Both the position numbers and the translations under genes were made by a program. Positions 1 through 8,200 of a stretch of DNA of 64,000 nucleotides are shown piece by piece. Numbering within the stretch: the first letter of the stretch is position 1; every line of letters starts with the position of its first letter. The stretch is from Rhizocola hellebori (lineage in GTDB: Bacteria > Actinomycetota > Actinomycetes > Mycobacteriales > Micromonosporaceae): NCBI RefSeq assembly GCF_016862955.1, contig NZ_BONY01000009.1, positions 1 through 64,000 of the forward strand, in the 5' to 3' direction. A model generated the notes under the pieces. It was not told where the DNA came from and did no database searches. It saw only the letters and a program-made list of their open reading frames with translations.

Positions 1-1176
1 CGGCGGAGCATTTGCCACGGCCGGCCCAGGGGGCGGCGCGGGTGGCGGAGGATTTGCCGCGAGTGGCCCAGCGGGCGGCGGGGTGCGGGTGGTGTGCGCG
101 GAGGGGTTGGCGGTGGGGGTGGGTCGGGTGGAGCTTTCGGGGGGCTGGGCGGTGATCCGGTTACGCCGGTCGTCCCGTCGCAGGGCCTAGGCGGGCCTTC
201 GTTTCCGGTGCAGGGAGGCACGGATCGGTGGAAGTTCCGGCCGGCCTCGGCCAAGGTGTCTTCGCCTACCCACGAGATGCCGCAGGTCACCGGGGCACGT
301 CCCGAGCCGGACCGCAGCCGATTGATGCCGGCGCTGGCGGCTGCGGCGGTGCTGCTGGTGCTGGTGACTGCCGGCCTCGTCTACGGGCTCACCCGGCCCG
401 CTTCGCCACCGCCGGCAGGCCTGCAACAGCCGCCGACATCGTCGTCCATATTGGATAGTCAGGCGCCGACGGCGGCCCCGACGCCCAGCGCGGCCGCCAC
501 ACCGACGGCTTCGCCCACGCCCGTCACGCAATCGCAGGCCCCGCCCAAGCCGTCTGCCGTGCCCCCGTTGACTGTGGTCAACCGGAAGGCCCCCGGCTGC
601 TCGGAGGGCGACTCGCGGGTGGTGTGGGCTACGGTCAAAGCCGGTAAGGCGTGCGCTGCCGGAGGCACCACGGTGAGCAAGACCGTGGGATGGGATCAGG
701 AATACCAACAGTCCTACGCGCAGCTGCGCATGTCGATCAAGAACCAGCAGCTGCCGGGCTCGTACACCGTCTCGTTCACCATTGGTGGCCTGTCCGGGCC
801 CGAAACAGTCAACAATCGTGGCGGCTGCGGCGGTCTGGCCGTACACACATCATCAAATGGCGCAACATACGACTACTTCAACGTCTGCGCGGACGGCTGG
901 GTGGAAACTCTTCGCGTCGTGAACAATGTTTCGGGCGACAACCAGCAGCGCCAGATCACTCCTGGCCCGGTCGAGGGCATCAGCCCCACCTACAGCGTGG
1001 TCGTCAACGTGAACCCGTCGGCAATGCAGGTCACCGTGAGCAACCGGGTGGGTCAATCGGTGACCATAACGTCGCAAGCGGCCGGCCCATCGACGGCCTA
1101 CCTGGCGTTGATCACGACGTGGCGCAACATCGGCGCCACCGCCAGATTCTCCGACTTCACGTTCAGCGCCGGCTGA
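1..1176 (+). CDS. C-terminal part of a membrane-anchored protein with an exported Cys-containing domain (5' cut off by window)
   Basis: The window opens inside this gene. A Gly-rich segment leads to a single hydrophobic helix (nt ~325-384, beginning LMPALAAAAVLLVLV), a Pro/Ala/Thr/Ser-rich linker (nt ~390-580) and an extracytoplasmic domain of about 190 residues with four cysteines and beta-strand-like alternation. Such a cytoplasmic linker/TM/Pro-rich stalk/exported domain is typical of the C-terminal half of actinobacterial Ser/Thr kinases, but no kinase motif is in view, so that is inference. Reading frame 2 gives GGAF/GGGF repeats over nt 2-82, and frame 1 continues with the same repeat style from about nt 90. 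This suggests a one-base frame change in a G-run, or a sequencing error. Confidence 0.55.
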   Translation, partial: RRSICHGRPRGRRGWRRICREWPSGRRGAGGVRGGVGGGGGSGGAFGGLGGDPVTPVVPSQGLGGPSFPVQGGTDRWKFRPASAKVSSPTHEMPQVTGARPEPDRSRLMPALAAAAVLLVLVTAGLVYGLTRPASPPPAGLQQPPTSSSILDSQAPTAAPTPSAAATPTASPTPVTQSQAPPKPSAVPPLTVVNRKAPGCSEGDSRVVWATVKAGKACAAGGTTVSKTVGWDQEYQQSYAQLRMSIKNQQLPGSYTVSFTIGGLSGPETVNNRGGCGGLAVHTSSNGATYDYFNVCADGWVETLRVVNNVSGDNQQRQITPGPVEGISPTYSVVVNVNPSAMQVTVSNRVGQSVTITSQAAGPSTAYLALITTWRNIGATARFSDFTFSAG

Positions 1177-1266
1177 CATTTTCATCGCGGCGCGCCCCGG
1201 AGCGATGAGTTTGCGGCGCGGGGCAGGTCTAAGAATGAGTTGGACCGCTACGCAAAGGAGCTGATC

Positions 1267-2061
1267 GTGAGCACTGGTGAATACGCAGACGTCAACGGCG
1301 TGAATCTCTACTACGAGTCGCACGGATCGGGCTCGCCGCTGATCCTGCTGCACGGCGGGCTGGGTTCGGGAGAGATGTTCGGGCCGATCCTCGGCACGCT
1401 CGCTGCCCATCACCGCGTCATCCTTGTCGACCTCCAGGGCCACGGGCGCACCGCCGACATCGACCGGCCGATCGATGTGCGGCTCATGGCCGACGACATA
1501 GGCGCACTCATCGACCACTTGGGGCTGGACAGGCCCGACCTGGTCGGCTACTCGCTGGGCGGTGGCGTCGCGCTGCACACCGCTGTCAAGTACCCGGAAA
1601 AGGCGGGCAAGCTGGTGTCGGCGGCGGCGAACATCCGCCGCGACGCGATCCCACCGGAGATGCTGGCGCAACAGGTTCAGGTGAACGCGGCCGCCGCCGA
1701 GTTCCTGAAGGACACTCCGATGTACGAGCTGTACCATCGGGTGGCGCCGCAGCCTGAGAACTTCCCGCTGCTGCTGGACAAGCTCGGTGCGGCGATGGCC
1801 GTCGACTTCGACTTCAGCGAAGACGTTCGGGGCTTGCAGGTCCCCACACTGATCATCGCGGCCGACGCGGACATGGCGCCGCCAAGCCACTACGTGGAGA
1901 TTTTCAAGCTTCTCAACGGCGGGCTGCGCGACGGCGGCTGGATGGGCGAAGGCCGGCCCCGGGGTGGACATGCGCTGGCCATTCTGCCCGGGCTGACCCA
2001 CTACAACCTGGCCGACTCACCGCTTTTCGCGGCAGTAACCCTGGATTTCCTTGGCAAGTAG
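1267..2061 (+). CDS. alpha/beta hydrolase
   Basis: Predicted 264-residue cytosolic alpha/beta-hydrolase. The oxyanion region HGGLGSG follows strand 3, the nucleophile elbow GYSLGG puts the catalytic Ser near residue 96, an acidic residue lies in IIAADAD, and the His is in GLTHYNL near the C-terminus. The GTG at 1267 is preferred over the in-frame TTG at 1240 because AAAGGAG (ending 1260) sits six bases upstream. No signal peptide is seen. It is followed after 29 bases by a type B carboxylesterase on the same strand, so a two-gene hydrolase operon is likely. The substrate cannot be read from sequence. Confidence 0.85.
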   Translation: MSTGEYADVNGVNLYYESHGSGSPLILLHGGLGSGEMFGPILGTLAAHHRVILVDLQGHGRTADIDRPIDVRLMADDIGALIDHLGLDRPDLVGYSLGGGVALHTAVKYPEKAGKLVSAAANIRRDAIPPEMLAQQVQVNAAAAEFLKDTPMYELYHRVAPQPENFPLLLDKLGAAMAVDFDFSEDVRGLQVPTLIIAADADMAPPSHYVEIFKLLNGGLRDGGWMGEGRPRGGHALAILPGLTHYNLADSPLFAAVTLDFLGK

Positions 2062-2090
2062 CCGTTTCCTGTGCGCAGGAGAGGAAGACT

Positions 2091-3608
2091 GTGATGACCG
2101 CGCCCGAAGCTCGCGTGTCGGCTGGAATTCTGCGCGGGGCTTGGGAGGCGGGGGTGGCGGTCTTCCGGGGCATCCCGTTCGCCGAGCCGCCGGTCGGCGC
2201 GCTGCGTTTCGCCGCGCCGACACCGGCGCGGCGATGGGACGGGGTGCGGCAGGCCGTGTCGTTCGGGCCTCCGCCGCCTCAGGCCGCCGCCTTCGGCATG
2301 GATGCGTTGGCGCACCAGGCTCCGGGTGACGACTGGCTGACGGTCAACGTGTGGTCGCCCGAGCCGGTCCCGGGGATTGGGCTGCCGGTCATGGTATGGA
2401 TCCACGGCGGCGCATACGCGATCGGCATGGCGAGTCTGCCCGAATATGACGGCGGCTGCCTCGCGCGCGACGGTGTCGTAGTGGTGACTTTCAACTACCG
2501 CGTCGGCGTTGAGGGTTTCGCGCAGATCGAAGGGACGCCCGCCAACCGCGGGCTGCTGGACCAGATCGCCGCTCTGGAATGGGTGCGTGACAACATCGGG
2601 GCCTTCGGCGGCGACCCCGACCGGGTTACCGTCTTCGGCGAGTCCGCCGGAGCCGGATCGGTCGCCGCACTGCTGGCGATGCCGCGTGCGGCCGGGCTCT
2701 TCGGCCGGGCCATCGCCCAAAGCGCGCCGGGAGTGCTCTTCTCCCCCGAGCTCGCCGCTGACATCGCCACGGCGTGCGCCGCCGAGCTGGGGCTGCGTCC
2801 CACGGCGGCCGACCTGTCCACGGTTGCCCCGGCCCTGCTGTCCGCGGCCGGTGACGCGGTCAGCGCCAAGATGGCGCAATGGGTGCCGCGTTGGGGTCAG
2901 GCCGCGTACCGGTCGATCCTTTTCGCACCGATCGTCGACGATGACACCCTGCCGGTCACGCCGTGGCAGGCCCTGGCCGACGGCGCGGGCCGGGAGATCG
3001 ACCTGCTGGTCGGCCATACCCGCGACGAACAGCGGTTGTTCACCGCGCTCGGCGGCCTACTCGGCCAGGCGACCCAGGTGAGCGAGGAGCAGGCGCTGAC
3101 CGCGCTGAACATTCTCGCCCCGGGCCCGGAGGGCGCACGCCGGTACAGGGAAGGCTTCCCGGCCGCAGGCCCAGAGGAACTCTACGAACTGGTCAACTCC
3201 GACTGGCTGTTCCGCATGCCCACCCTGCATCTCGCCCTGGCTCAGACCGCGGCCGGCGGACGTGCCCATGTCTACGAGCTGACCTGGCCCGCACCGGGCA
3301 TGGGCGGTGCTTTCGGGGCCTGCCATGGTCTTGATGTGCCGCTGGTCTTCGGAAATCTGAGCAGCGGCCAGCCCGCCATGCTCATCGGCGAAGGCCCATC
3401 GCCTGAGGCGGAAGCGCTGTCCGCCCAGATGCGCGCGGCGTGGACGGCGTTTGCCGCCCACGGAGACCCCGGCTGGATCGCTTACGACACCGCGCAGCGT
3501 CTCGTGCGGCTCTTCGACCTCCAGCCGGAGGTCTGCGCCTACCCGGAGGAGACTTCCCGCCTGATCTGGCAGGACTACGCCTTTCCCGCATTGCGGCCGA
3601 CGGAATAA
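2091..3608 (+). CDS. type B carboxylesterase
   Basis: 505-residue carboxylesterase of the COesterase family, the usual size for bacterial members. Seen: the oxyanion motif IHGGAY, the nucleophile elbow FGESAGAG with Ser near residue 185, and the catalytic His in GACHGLDVPLVFGN near residue 412. The acidic member is probably in the GHTRDEQRLF segment, where the family usually has a G-x-N-x-DE motif. GTG 2091 lies six bases after GGAGAGG; ATG 2094 is an alternative. No signal peptide is seen, so it is probably cytosolic. It is cotranscribed with the upstream hydrolase by spacing. Family members hydrolyse carboxylic esters such as p-nitrobenzyl esters; the native substrate is unknown. Confidence 0.9.
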   Translation: MMTAPEARVSAGILRGAWEAGVAVFRGIPFAEPPVGALRFAAPTPARRWDGVRQAVSFGPPPPQAAAFGMDALAHQAPGDDWLTVNVWSPEPVPGIGLPVMVWIHGGAYAIGMASLPEYDGGCLARDGVVVVTFNYRVGVEGFAQIEGTPANRGLLDQIAALEWVRDNIGAFGGDPDRVTVFGESAGAGSVAALLAMPRAAGLFGRAIAQSAPGVLFSPELAADIATACAAELGLRPTAADLSTVAPALLSAAGDAVSAKMAQWVPRWGQAAYRSILFAPIVDDDTLPVTPWQALADGAGREIDLLVGHTRDEQRLFTALGGLLGQATQVSEEQALTALNILAPGPEGARRYREGFPAAGPEELYELVNSDWLFRMPTLHLALAQTAAGGRAHVYELTWPAPGMGGAFGACHGLDVPLVFGNLSSGQPAMLIGEGPSPEAEALSAQMRAAWTAFAAHGDPGWIAYDTAQRLVRLFDLQPEVCAYPEETSRLIWQDYAFPALRPTE

Positions 3609-3615
3609 GAGGCTT

Positions 3616-3654
3616 GCCGGCCTGGTACCCCTGAGGCAACCGCACCAGGCCGGC
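3616..3654. terminator. inverted repeat between convergent genes
   Basis: Perfect 11-bp arms GCCGGCCTGGT (3616-3626) and ACCAGGCCGGC (3644-3654) with a 17-base loop lie between the convergent esterase and beta-repeat genes. There is no T-tract, as is common in actinobacteria. A shared terminator is inferred. Confidence 0.6.
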
Positions 3655-3664
3655 GCTCGTGGGG

Positions 3665-4882
3665 TCAGCGTTTGAGCCGCCACATCACCGGAACAGCGCC
3701 CTCGCCGCCACCGGCTCTGCCGAATTGCGTTCCGACAACGAGCGTGCCGTCATCGCTCAGGTCGTTGGCGTCGAGATAGCGCGACCGCGGGTTGGCGAGC
3801 ATTGCCGCCACATCGGCTTCGGCGAGCGGCAGCAGGTCTTCGTAGTTGCCCAACGGATCGACAAACACCGTCCCGCCGTAGCCGGAACGTTCGCTGAGGA
3901 AGGCGCCCGTCGCGCAGAGCCGGTAGATGGGCCCCGCGTACTGCGGGTACTGGATCAGCTCACCTGTCCGCAGATTCCATTTGGCGGCAATCACGTTGGG
4001 CGTTGGGCCAGCGACCCAGCCCGAGGCCCATTCACCGGCGACGGCGTCGACCTTGCCACCGGGGCGGCCGGGCGCCTCGGCGACGATGGTCACTTTGCCG
4101 GAAGGGTCTCTGACCGCGGGGTGATCGCCGTCGCCGATGCGGCCGCCTACGGTGCCATCGTCACCGAGCCCCGATCCTCCATCCAATCCGGACAGTTTGG
4201 TCACCTTGCCGGGATTGCTGACGTGCCAGAGCACCGGCCCGGCGTTGTCGGCCCAGCCAAGGATGTCGCCGCGGGTGTTGATGGCGAGCGCCTGAACGCG
4301 GATGTCCCCCTTGGGCTTGGCCAGGATGGTCATCTGGCCGTCGTGGTACAGCCAGGGATAGTTGTCCTCCACCGACGCTTTCTGGTCCTCTGCCGTCCCG
4401 ATGAGATAGCCGCTGCTGTTGATCGACCGGGCGTAGACGTCGTGCACCCGGCCGGGGATCGGCGGCAGCAGCACCGGAGAACCGTTGTCCCACAACACCA
4501 CCCGGTTGTCCTCGGCGACGCCGGCGATGTACCGGCCGGTCGCGTCGACCGTCTGCGCCGAGGCGTAGCGAATGCCCGCGGGCAGCGCAAGCGCCTCGGT
4601 GACCCAGGGTGAGGCCGCCTTTTTCGACAGCGATGGCGTCGGTGTCGGTGATGGCGACACCAGTGGGCTTGGTGAGTTGGCAACTATGACATTCTGGTTG
4701 ACCTGGATGAGGGTCGGCACGGCCATGGCTGCCACCGCAACCACGGCTGCGGCGGCGCTCATCGTGACACGGCGGCGGCGTAAGCTGCGCCGTGCAGTGC
4801 GCACGGCACCGCCCGGGGTCAGCAGGGTGGGTGGGAAAGCGGTCTGCCGCAGCAGAGCGGACAGCCTGTCTTCTTCGTTCAC
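3665..4882 (-). CDS. membrane-anchored beta-repeat protein coupled to a SigE-type sigma factor
   Basis: 405 residues: about 38 basic cytoplasmic residues (RRSLRRRR), one TM helix (~40-58), a Pro/Ser linker and an extracytoplasmic region. That region carries repeated units of the form NxxGxIxGxA followed by LW, resembling HAF-type extracellular repeats that build beta-propellers. The GTG start overlaps the stop of the upstream sigma gene by four bases (GTGA, 4879-4882), so the two are translationally coupled. By position it could act as a sensor or anti-sigma partner, but it has no zinc anti-sigma motif. An equally placed but non-homologous partner follows the second SigE-type gene in this window. 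Function is not established. Confidence 0.7.
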   Translation of the reverse strand: MNEEDRLSALLRQTAFPPTLLTPGGAVRTARRSLRRRRVTMSAAAAVVAVAAMAVPTLIQVNQNVIVANSPSPLVSPSPTPTPSLSKKAASPWVTEALALPAGIRYASAQTVDATGRYIAGVAEDNRVVLWDNGSPVLLPPIPGRVHDVYARSINSSGYLIGTAEDQKASVEDNYPWLYHDGQMTILAKPKGDIRVQALAINTRGDILGWADNAGPVLWHVSNPGKVTKLSGLDGGSGLGDDGTVGGRIGDGDHPAVRDPSGKVTIVAEAPGRPGGKVDAVAGEWASGWVAGPTPNVIAAKWNLRTGELIQYPQYAGPIYRLCATGAFLSERSGYGGTVFVDPLGNYEDLLPLAEADVAAMLANPRSRYLDANDLSDDGTLVVGTQFGRAGGGEGAVPVMWRLKR

Positions 4883-5382
4883 GAAACACTCCGAACGTCG
4901 GCCGAGACGAGCAGCTCCCGCATCGCCCCGAGCGCCCTAGCTGTCTGGGACTTGACGTTGCCGGTGGAGCAGCGCAACGCCAAGGCGGTGTCCTCTATCG
5001 ACTGGTCGCACAGGAAACGCAGTACCAGCACCGCACGCTGTCCGCGTGGAAGTTTCCTGAGCGCGGTGTGGACCAGTTCTTGCATTTCGAACGGCTCGGC
5101 CACCACGGCCGGCCGGTCGGGAAGACTCCAGCTGAGAAACACCCGCGACCACGCGAGCCGTTTCTCGTCGAGAAACTGGCGCACCAGTACCCGCTGAACG
5201 TAGGCATCCACATTGTCGGCCGTCCTGACCTTGGCCCAATGTCGATAGAGCGCGGTCAGAGCCGCCTGGACCACGTCATCTGCCCGGTGGGCGTCACCGG
5301 TGAGCAGGTAGGCGGCCCGAATCAGGTGGGGCAGGCGCGCGGTGACATATTCAGCGTATTCACGTTCGTCCTCAGCCCTCAT
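4879..5382 (-). CDS. ECF-type RNA polymerase sigma factor, SigE family
   Basis: 167-residue sigma factor with region 2 (residues ~10-75: YLLTGDAHRADDVVQ and a following aromatic/basic segment) and region 4 (~100-155: LPRGQRAVLVLRFL, then the HTH ALALRCSTGNVKSQTARAL). The wording matches the actinobacterial SigE-like ECF group, which usually directs transcription of small local regulons. No C-terminal extension is present. It overlaps the downstream membrane-protein gene by four bases, the commonest layout for a sigma factor and its regulator. Autoregulation is likely but I could not identify a target promoter. Confidence 0.9.
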   Translation of the reverse strand: MRAEDEREYAEYVTARLPHLIRAAYLLTGDAHRADDVVQAALTALYRHWAKVRTADNVDAYVQRVLVRQFLDEKRLAWSRVFLSWSLPDRPAVVAEPFEMQELVHTALRKLPRGQRAVLVLRFLCDQSIEDTALALRCSTGNVKSQTARALGAMRELLVSADVRSVS

Positions 5383-5557
5383 CGGCGGCCCCTTCCATGT
5401 TCACACCCCGACGACGGGTACGGCGCCACGAAAAGTTGCGTCCGGGAGTCGGCAGAAGTGCCGACTATCGCTTCCTCGGTCGCCGCAGCAGAATACGTCC
5501 CACCCGAGTTCCGGGTGGGACGTCACCAGTCGGCACATGGGAAGAAGCGGAGTGTCC

Positions 5558-5881
5558 ATGAGGAAACGAATATTGACGCGTTTGGCCAGGGTGGCCGTCG
5601 TGGCCGCGCTGGTCGGCGCCGGGCTCACGGTGGCCAGCCCGGCCCAGGCAATCATCATCACGTGCAGCAAGGCCGCGATTTCTCCAGAGGGCGCCCAGGC
5701 CTTCTGCACCGGCTCGCCACCGCACATGTTCTACGTCTCCATCACCTGCCTTCGATTGCCCACCGGCCAGAAGAGAATCGTCAACGGACCGCACCGGCCG
5801 GTCGGCTACAACTTTTTCTCCCGCGCCTATTGCGGATCCGGCTGGGTGCTCTACAGCTACACCTACTTCACCTACTCGTAG
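5558..5881 (+). CDS. small secreted Cys-containing protein
   Basis: 107-residue protein with a clear Sec signal peptide: basic MRKR start, hydrophobic VAVVAALVGAGLTVA and cleavage after SPAQA at about residue 31. The mature part is about 76 residues with four cysteines and many Tyr/Phe near the C-terminus (YSYTYFTYS), compatible with a small disulfide-bonded extracellular protein. ATG 5558 is preferred because of the signal peptide; upstream in-frame codons give unlikely N-termini. It is divergent from the sigma-factor operon, so the 175-base intergenic region must hold promoters for both. No family recognised. Confidence 0.7.
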   Translation: MRKRILTRLARVAVVAALVGAGLTVASPAQAIIITCSKAAISPEGAQAFCTGSPPHMFYVSITCLRLPTGQKRIVNGPHRPVGYNFFSRAYCGSGWVLYSYTYFTYS

Positions 5882-5908
5882 CAACCGCCAGGGGGTCGGC
5901 GAGAAGTC

Positions 5909-6454
5909 CTACGGCATCGGATCGGTGGCCAGGATGGCGTAGCGCAGCGAGTCGCGCCAGGTGTGGCCACCGACCAGGACATGGTGTCGAGCGAGCCCCT
6001 CGTAGCTCATGCCGATCTTCTCCAGCACCCGCTGGGAGGCTGCGTTGTCGGGCGCCGTCGTCGCCTCGATCCGGTGCAGGCCAAGCTCGCCGAGGCCGAA
6101 GCGGACCATCAGCCGGGCGGCCTCCGAGGCGTAGCCGTGGCCGTGCAGGTCCGGATGAACCATATAGCCCAGTTCGGCCCGGAAGTGACGAGGCTCGAAA
6201 CCGGACAGCGAACACGACCCGATGATTCGGCCGTCCAGCGTCATCGCCAGCTGGTAGTCCTTGCGGTCGGGTTCCTGTGCGGCGGTCTGGCGGAGGGTCA
6301 GCTCAGCGACGACCATGTCTACGGTCGGGGCGGCGATTTCGAGTGGGCCGGGAACCCGGCGCGGGTGGACGAGCAGCGCATGAAATTCCTCGGCGTCGTC
6401 GATCCGATAGTCCCGCAGCACGAGGCGGGGGCCGAGGATCTCAACTGGATACAT
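5909..6454 (-). CDS. GNAT-family N-acetyltransferase (RimJ/RimL-like)
   Basis: 181 residues with the whole GNAT domain. It opens with LGPRLVLRDYRIDDAEEFHA, typical of the RimJ/RimL branch; the acetyl-CoA pyrophosphate loop is HGHGYASEA and the late motif DNAASQRVLEKIGMSYEG is conserved. Such enzymes acetylate protein N-termini or small-molecule amines; the substrate is unknown. The gene is divergent from the RHH/GPP34 pair with 73 bases between starts, so it could share that control region. Confidence 0.88.
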   Translation of the reverse strand: MYPVEILGPRLVLRDYRIDDAEEFHALLVHPRRVPGPLEIAAPTVDMVVAELTLRQTAAQEPDRKDYQLAMTLDGRIIGSCSLSGFEPRHFRAELGYMVHPDLHGHGYASEAARLMVRFGLGELGLHRIEATTAPDNAASQRVLEKIGMSYEGLARHHVLVGGHTWRDSLRYAILATDPMP

Positions 6455-6491
6455 GTGTCCATTCTTTCGGTTCGCCTGATCCTTTGCTGGC

Positions 6492-6522
6492 TTGCCATCG
6501 GAAAACTGATATCACTATGATA
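6492..6522 (+). promoter_or_regulatory. promoter and RHH operator, leaderless start
   Basis: A -35 TTGCCA (6492-6497), 18-base spacer and -10 TATGAT (6516-6521) place transcription start at about 6528, which is the GTG of the RHH gene, so the mRNA is probably leaderless. The palindrome TGATATCA (6507-6514) and the inverted pair TATCA/TGATA (6510-6514, 6518-6522) overlap the -10. AT-rich half-sites like these suit a ribbon-helix-helix repressor; autoregulation is inferred. Confidence 0.6.
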
Positions 6523-6527
6523 GCGGT

Positions 6528-6740
6528 GTGGTGGGCGAGCGAAAACAGCTACTGCTGCGGCTGGACCCGGGGGTTCACGACGCCCTGACCCGGTGGGCAG
6601 CCGACGATCTGCGCAGCGTCAACGCGCAGATCGAGTTCCTGCTACGCCAAGCCCTCGCCAAATCCGGGCGTCTGCCCGGCGATGTCGGCGAGCCCCGGCG
6701 ACGCGGCCGGCCACCCAAGAGCCCGTCCGACGGCGACTGA
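6528..6740 (+). CDS. Arc-type ribbon-helix-helix DNA-binding protein
   Basis: 70 residues. The N-terminal strand RKQLLLRLDPGVHDALTRWA and following helices (VNAQIEFLLRQALAKSG) form an Arc/MetJ-type RHH fold, followed by a basic tail RRRGRPPK resembling an AT-hook. It should bind DNA as a dimer. The GTG at 6528 directly follows a good promoter. It lies 11 bases upstream of the GOLPH3-like gene and is probably cotranscribed with it. It is too short to be an enzyme and has no toxin partner nearby, so a local repressor is the best reading. Confidence 0.85.
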   Translation: MVGERKQLLLRLDPGVHDALTRWAADDLRSVNAQIEFLLRQALAKSGRLPGDVGEPRRRGRPPKSPSDGD

Positions 6741-6751
6741 GAGAGGCAGAC

Positions 6752-7381
6752 ATGGAGCTTCCGGCACCCCTCACCTCGCGGGTCTACCTGCTTGCCTACA
6801 ACACCGACAAGCACAAGCTGACCTGCAACGGATATCTCGGTTACGTGCTGCGCGCGGCGGCCCTCACCGAGCTGCATCAGGCGGGCGCACTGTCCGATAT
6901 GGACGGTGTGGTCAAACCGGCGCGTACCCATCTGAAGGATCCCTTGCTAGTCAAGGTGCTGGAGGAGATAAGCAATGCGCCCAGGCCCAGAAAGTGGGCT
7001 TACTGGGTGGGTCACGCGCAGACGCCGATGTTTCGCGCGGTGCAGCAGCGGCTGGTCGAGGATCAGTTGATCAGCACCGAACGATTCCGGATCCTCGGCA
7101 TCTTCCCCGCCACGAGGGTCAAGGTGCTCAGGCATCGGGCCGTGACCCAGCTGCGCTCGATCGTGTCGCGCGCCCTGGCCGGCGGCAGCGTGGACCCCCA
7201 CGATGGGGCCCTGGCCGCGCTCGCCGCGATCGGCGAGGTGCGCATCGCGGTGGCACGCGCCCAGGTCCGCGAGCGCAAGCAGCGCATCGACCATCTCGCC
7301 GCCCAAGCCGGGCCGGCCCTACCGGCTCTGCACAAAGTCATCCGCGACCATCGCATCGCGCAATCGTCATACGGCGGCTGA
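6752..7381 (+). CDS. GOLPH3/VPS74-like (GPP34) family protein
   Basis: 209 residues matching the bacterial GPP34 family: LTSRVYLLAYNTDKHKLTC, then an Ala/Leu-rich helix (GYVLRAAALTELHQAGAL) and a second helical half with AALAAIGEVRIAVARAQVRERK. The eukaryotic homologue binds phosphatidylinositol-4-phosphate on Golgi membranes; actinobacteria carry many copies of unknown role, plausibly peripheral membrane proteins. ATG 6752 follows GAGAGGCAGA and lies 11 bases after the RHH gene, so the two form an operon. A longer in-frame reading upstream overlaps the RHH gene and is not needed. Confidence 0.85.
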   Translation: MELPAPLTSRVYLLAYNTDKHKLTCNGYLGYVLRAAALTELHQAGALSDMDGVVKPARTHLKDPLLVKVLEEISNAPRPRKWAYWVGHAQTPMFRAVQQRLVEDQLISTERFRILGIFPATRVKVLRHRAVTQLRSIVSRALAGGSVDPHDGALAALAAIGEVRIAVARAQVRERKQRIDHLAAQAGPALPALHKVIRDHRIAQSSYGG

Positions 7382-7430
7382 CTCTGGTTGGCGGCACCGG
7401 CTTTCGATGCCGCCAACGACTAGGAGGCGG

Positions 7431-8009
7431 CTAGCAGATCGTGCAGAACCACTGACGCACCACGATGTTGCCGAAGCCGCCGTTGTCACTGATGTTGGGA
7501 TCGTTGTAGCTGAAGATCAGCACGGCTGTCGGATCGTCATCGCTGACGGGAGTGGGCCGCACGTACCTGAAGCAGCCGCTGTTGCGCCCGACCGGGAACC
7601 ACTCGTTGGTGCCGAAGCGCCGGCCGCGGTCGGTGATGACCGCGCCCCGGTCCACCTTGGCGATCAGCATGTACTGGTTCTGCCCCCGCAGCGGCCAGTC
7701 GGCAGGGGCAGGCGTGGGATCTCCTCCGACATCCTTCTGGGTACCCAAATAGTTGATGGCAATGCTTCCGGTGGCCGTGATCCGGAAGGCGTCGTTGTTG
7801 AACATCTGCGCGGGCAGGTCGAAGGGCGTGTTGTTGTTGCCGCCCGCAGCAAACGAGGGGCTCGTGAAACTCGTCGCCGCTCCGGCGGTGCACCTGTTCA
7901 ATGCGGTCACGTCGTCGATCGCGTGGGCCGCTCCGGCGGGCAGCAGCGCACCGCCGACCGCGGTGATCGCCGTTACCGTGCCGACCAGGAACCTTCGCTT
8001 CATTGACAT
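7431..8009 (-). CDS. secreted hypothetical protein
   Basis: 192 residues with a Sec signal peptide (MSMKRRFLVGTVTAITAVGG, cleavage after AGAAHA near residue 30). The mature domain is beta-rich with many Asn/Gly/Asp and four cysteines including a C-terminal WFCTIC. ATG 8009 has GGAG six bases upstream; ATG 8003 is the alternative. Longer upstream readings would bury the signal peptide. It is divergent from the VWFD exoprotein across about 190 bases. No family recognised; an extracellular beta-sandwich is a guess. Confidence 0.7.
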   Translation of the reverse strand: MSMKRRFLVGTVTAITAVGGALLPAGAAHAIDDVTALNRCTAGAATSFTSPSFAAGGNNNTPFDLPAQMFNNDAFRITATGSIAINYLGTQKDVGGDPTPAPADWPLRGQNQYMLIAKVDRGAVITDRGRRFGTNEWFPVGRNSGCFRYVRPTPVSDDDPTAVLIFSYNDPNISDNGGFGNIVVRQWFCTIC

Positions 8010-8200
8010 TGTTCGCTCCATTCTCCGTGGACCGGTGGATACCTGGATCCAGCGTCGGCGGCGGGAGTTCACGACGAACGATCCGCGAACGAGGTGCGGC
8101 GAAGTTGCGATTGCTGCCCGCATCGTCAAGAGCGGTCGGCTATTTGTCTAAACAGCCTCGCCACAACCGGGCCACAACATCTGACCGGTGTGCTGAGAGC

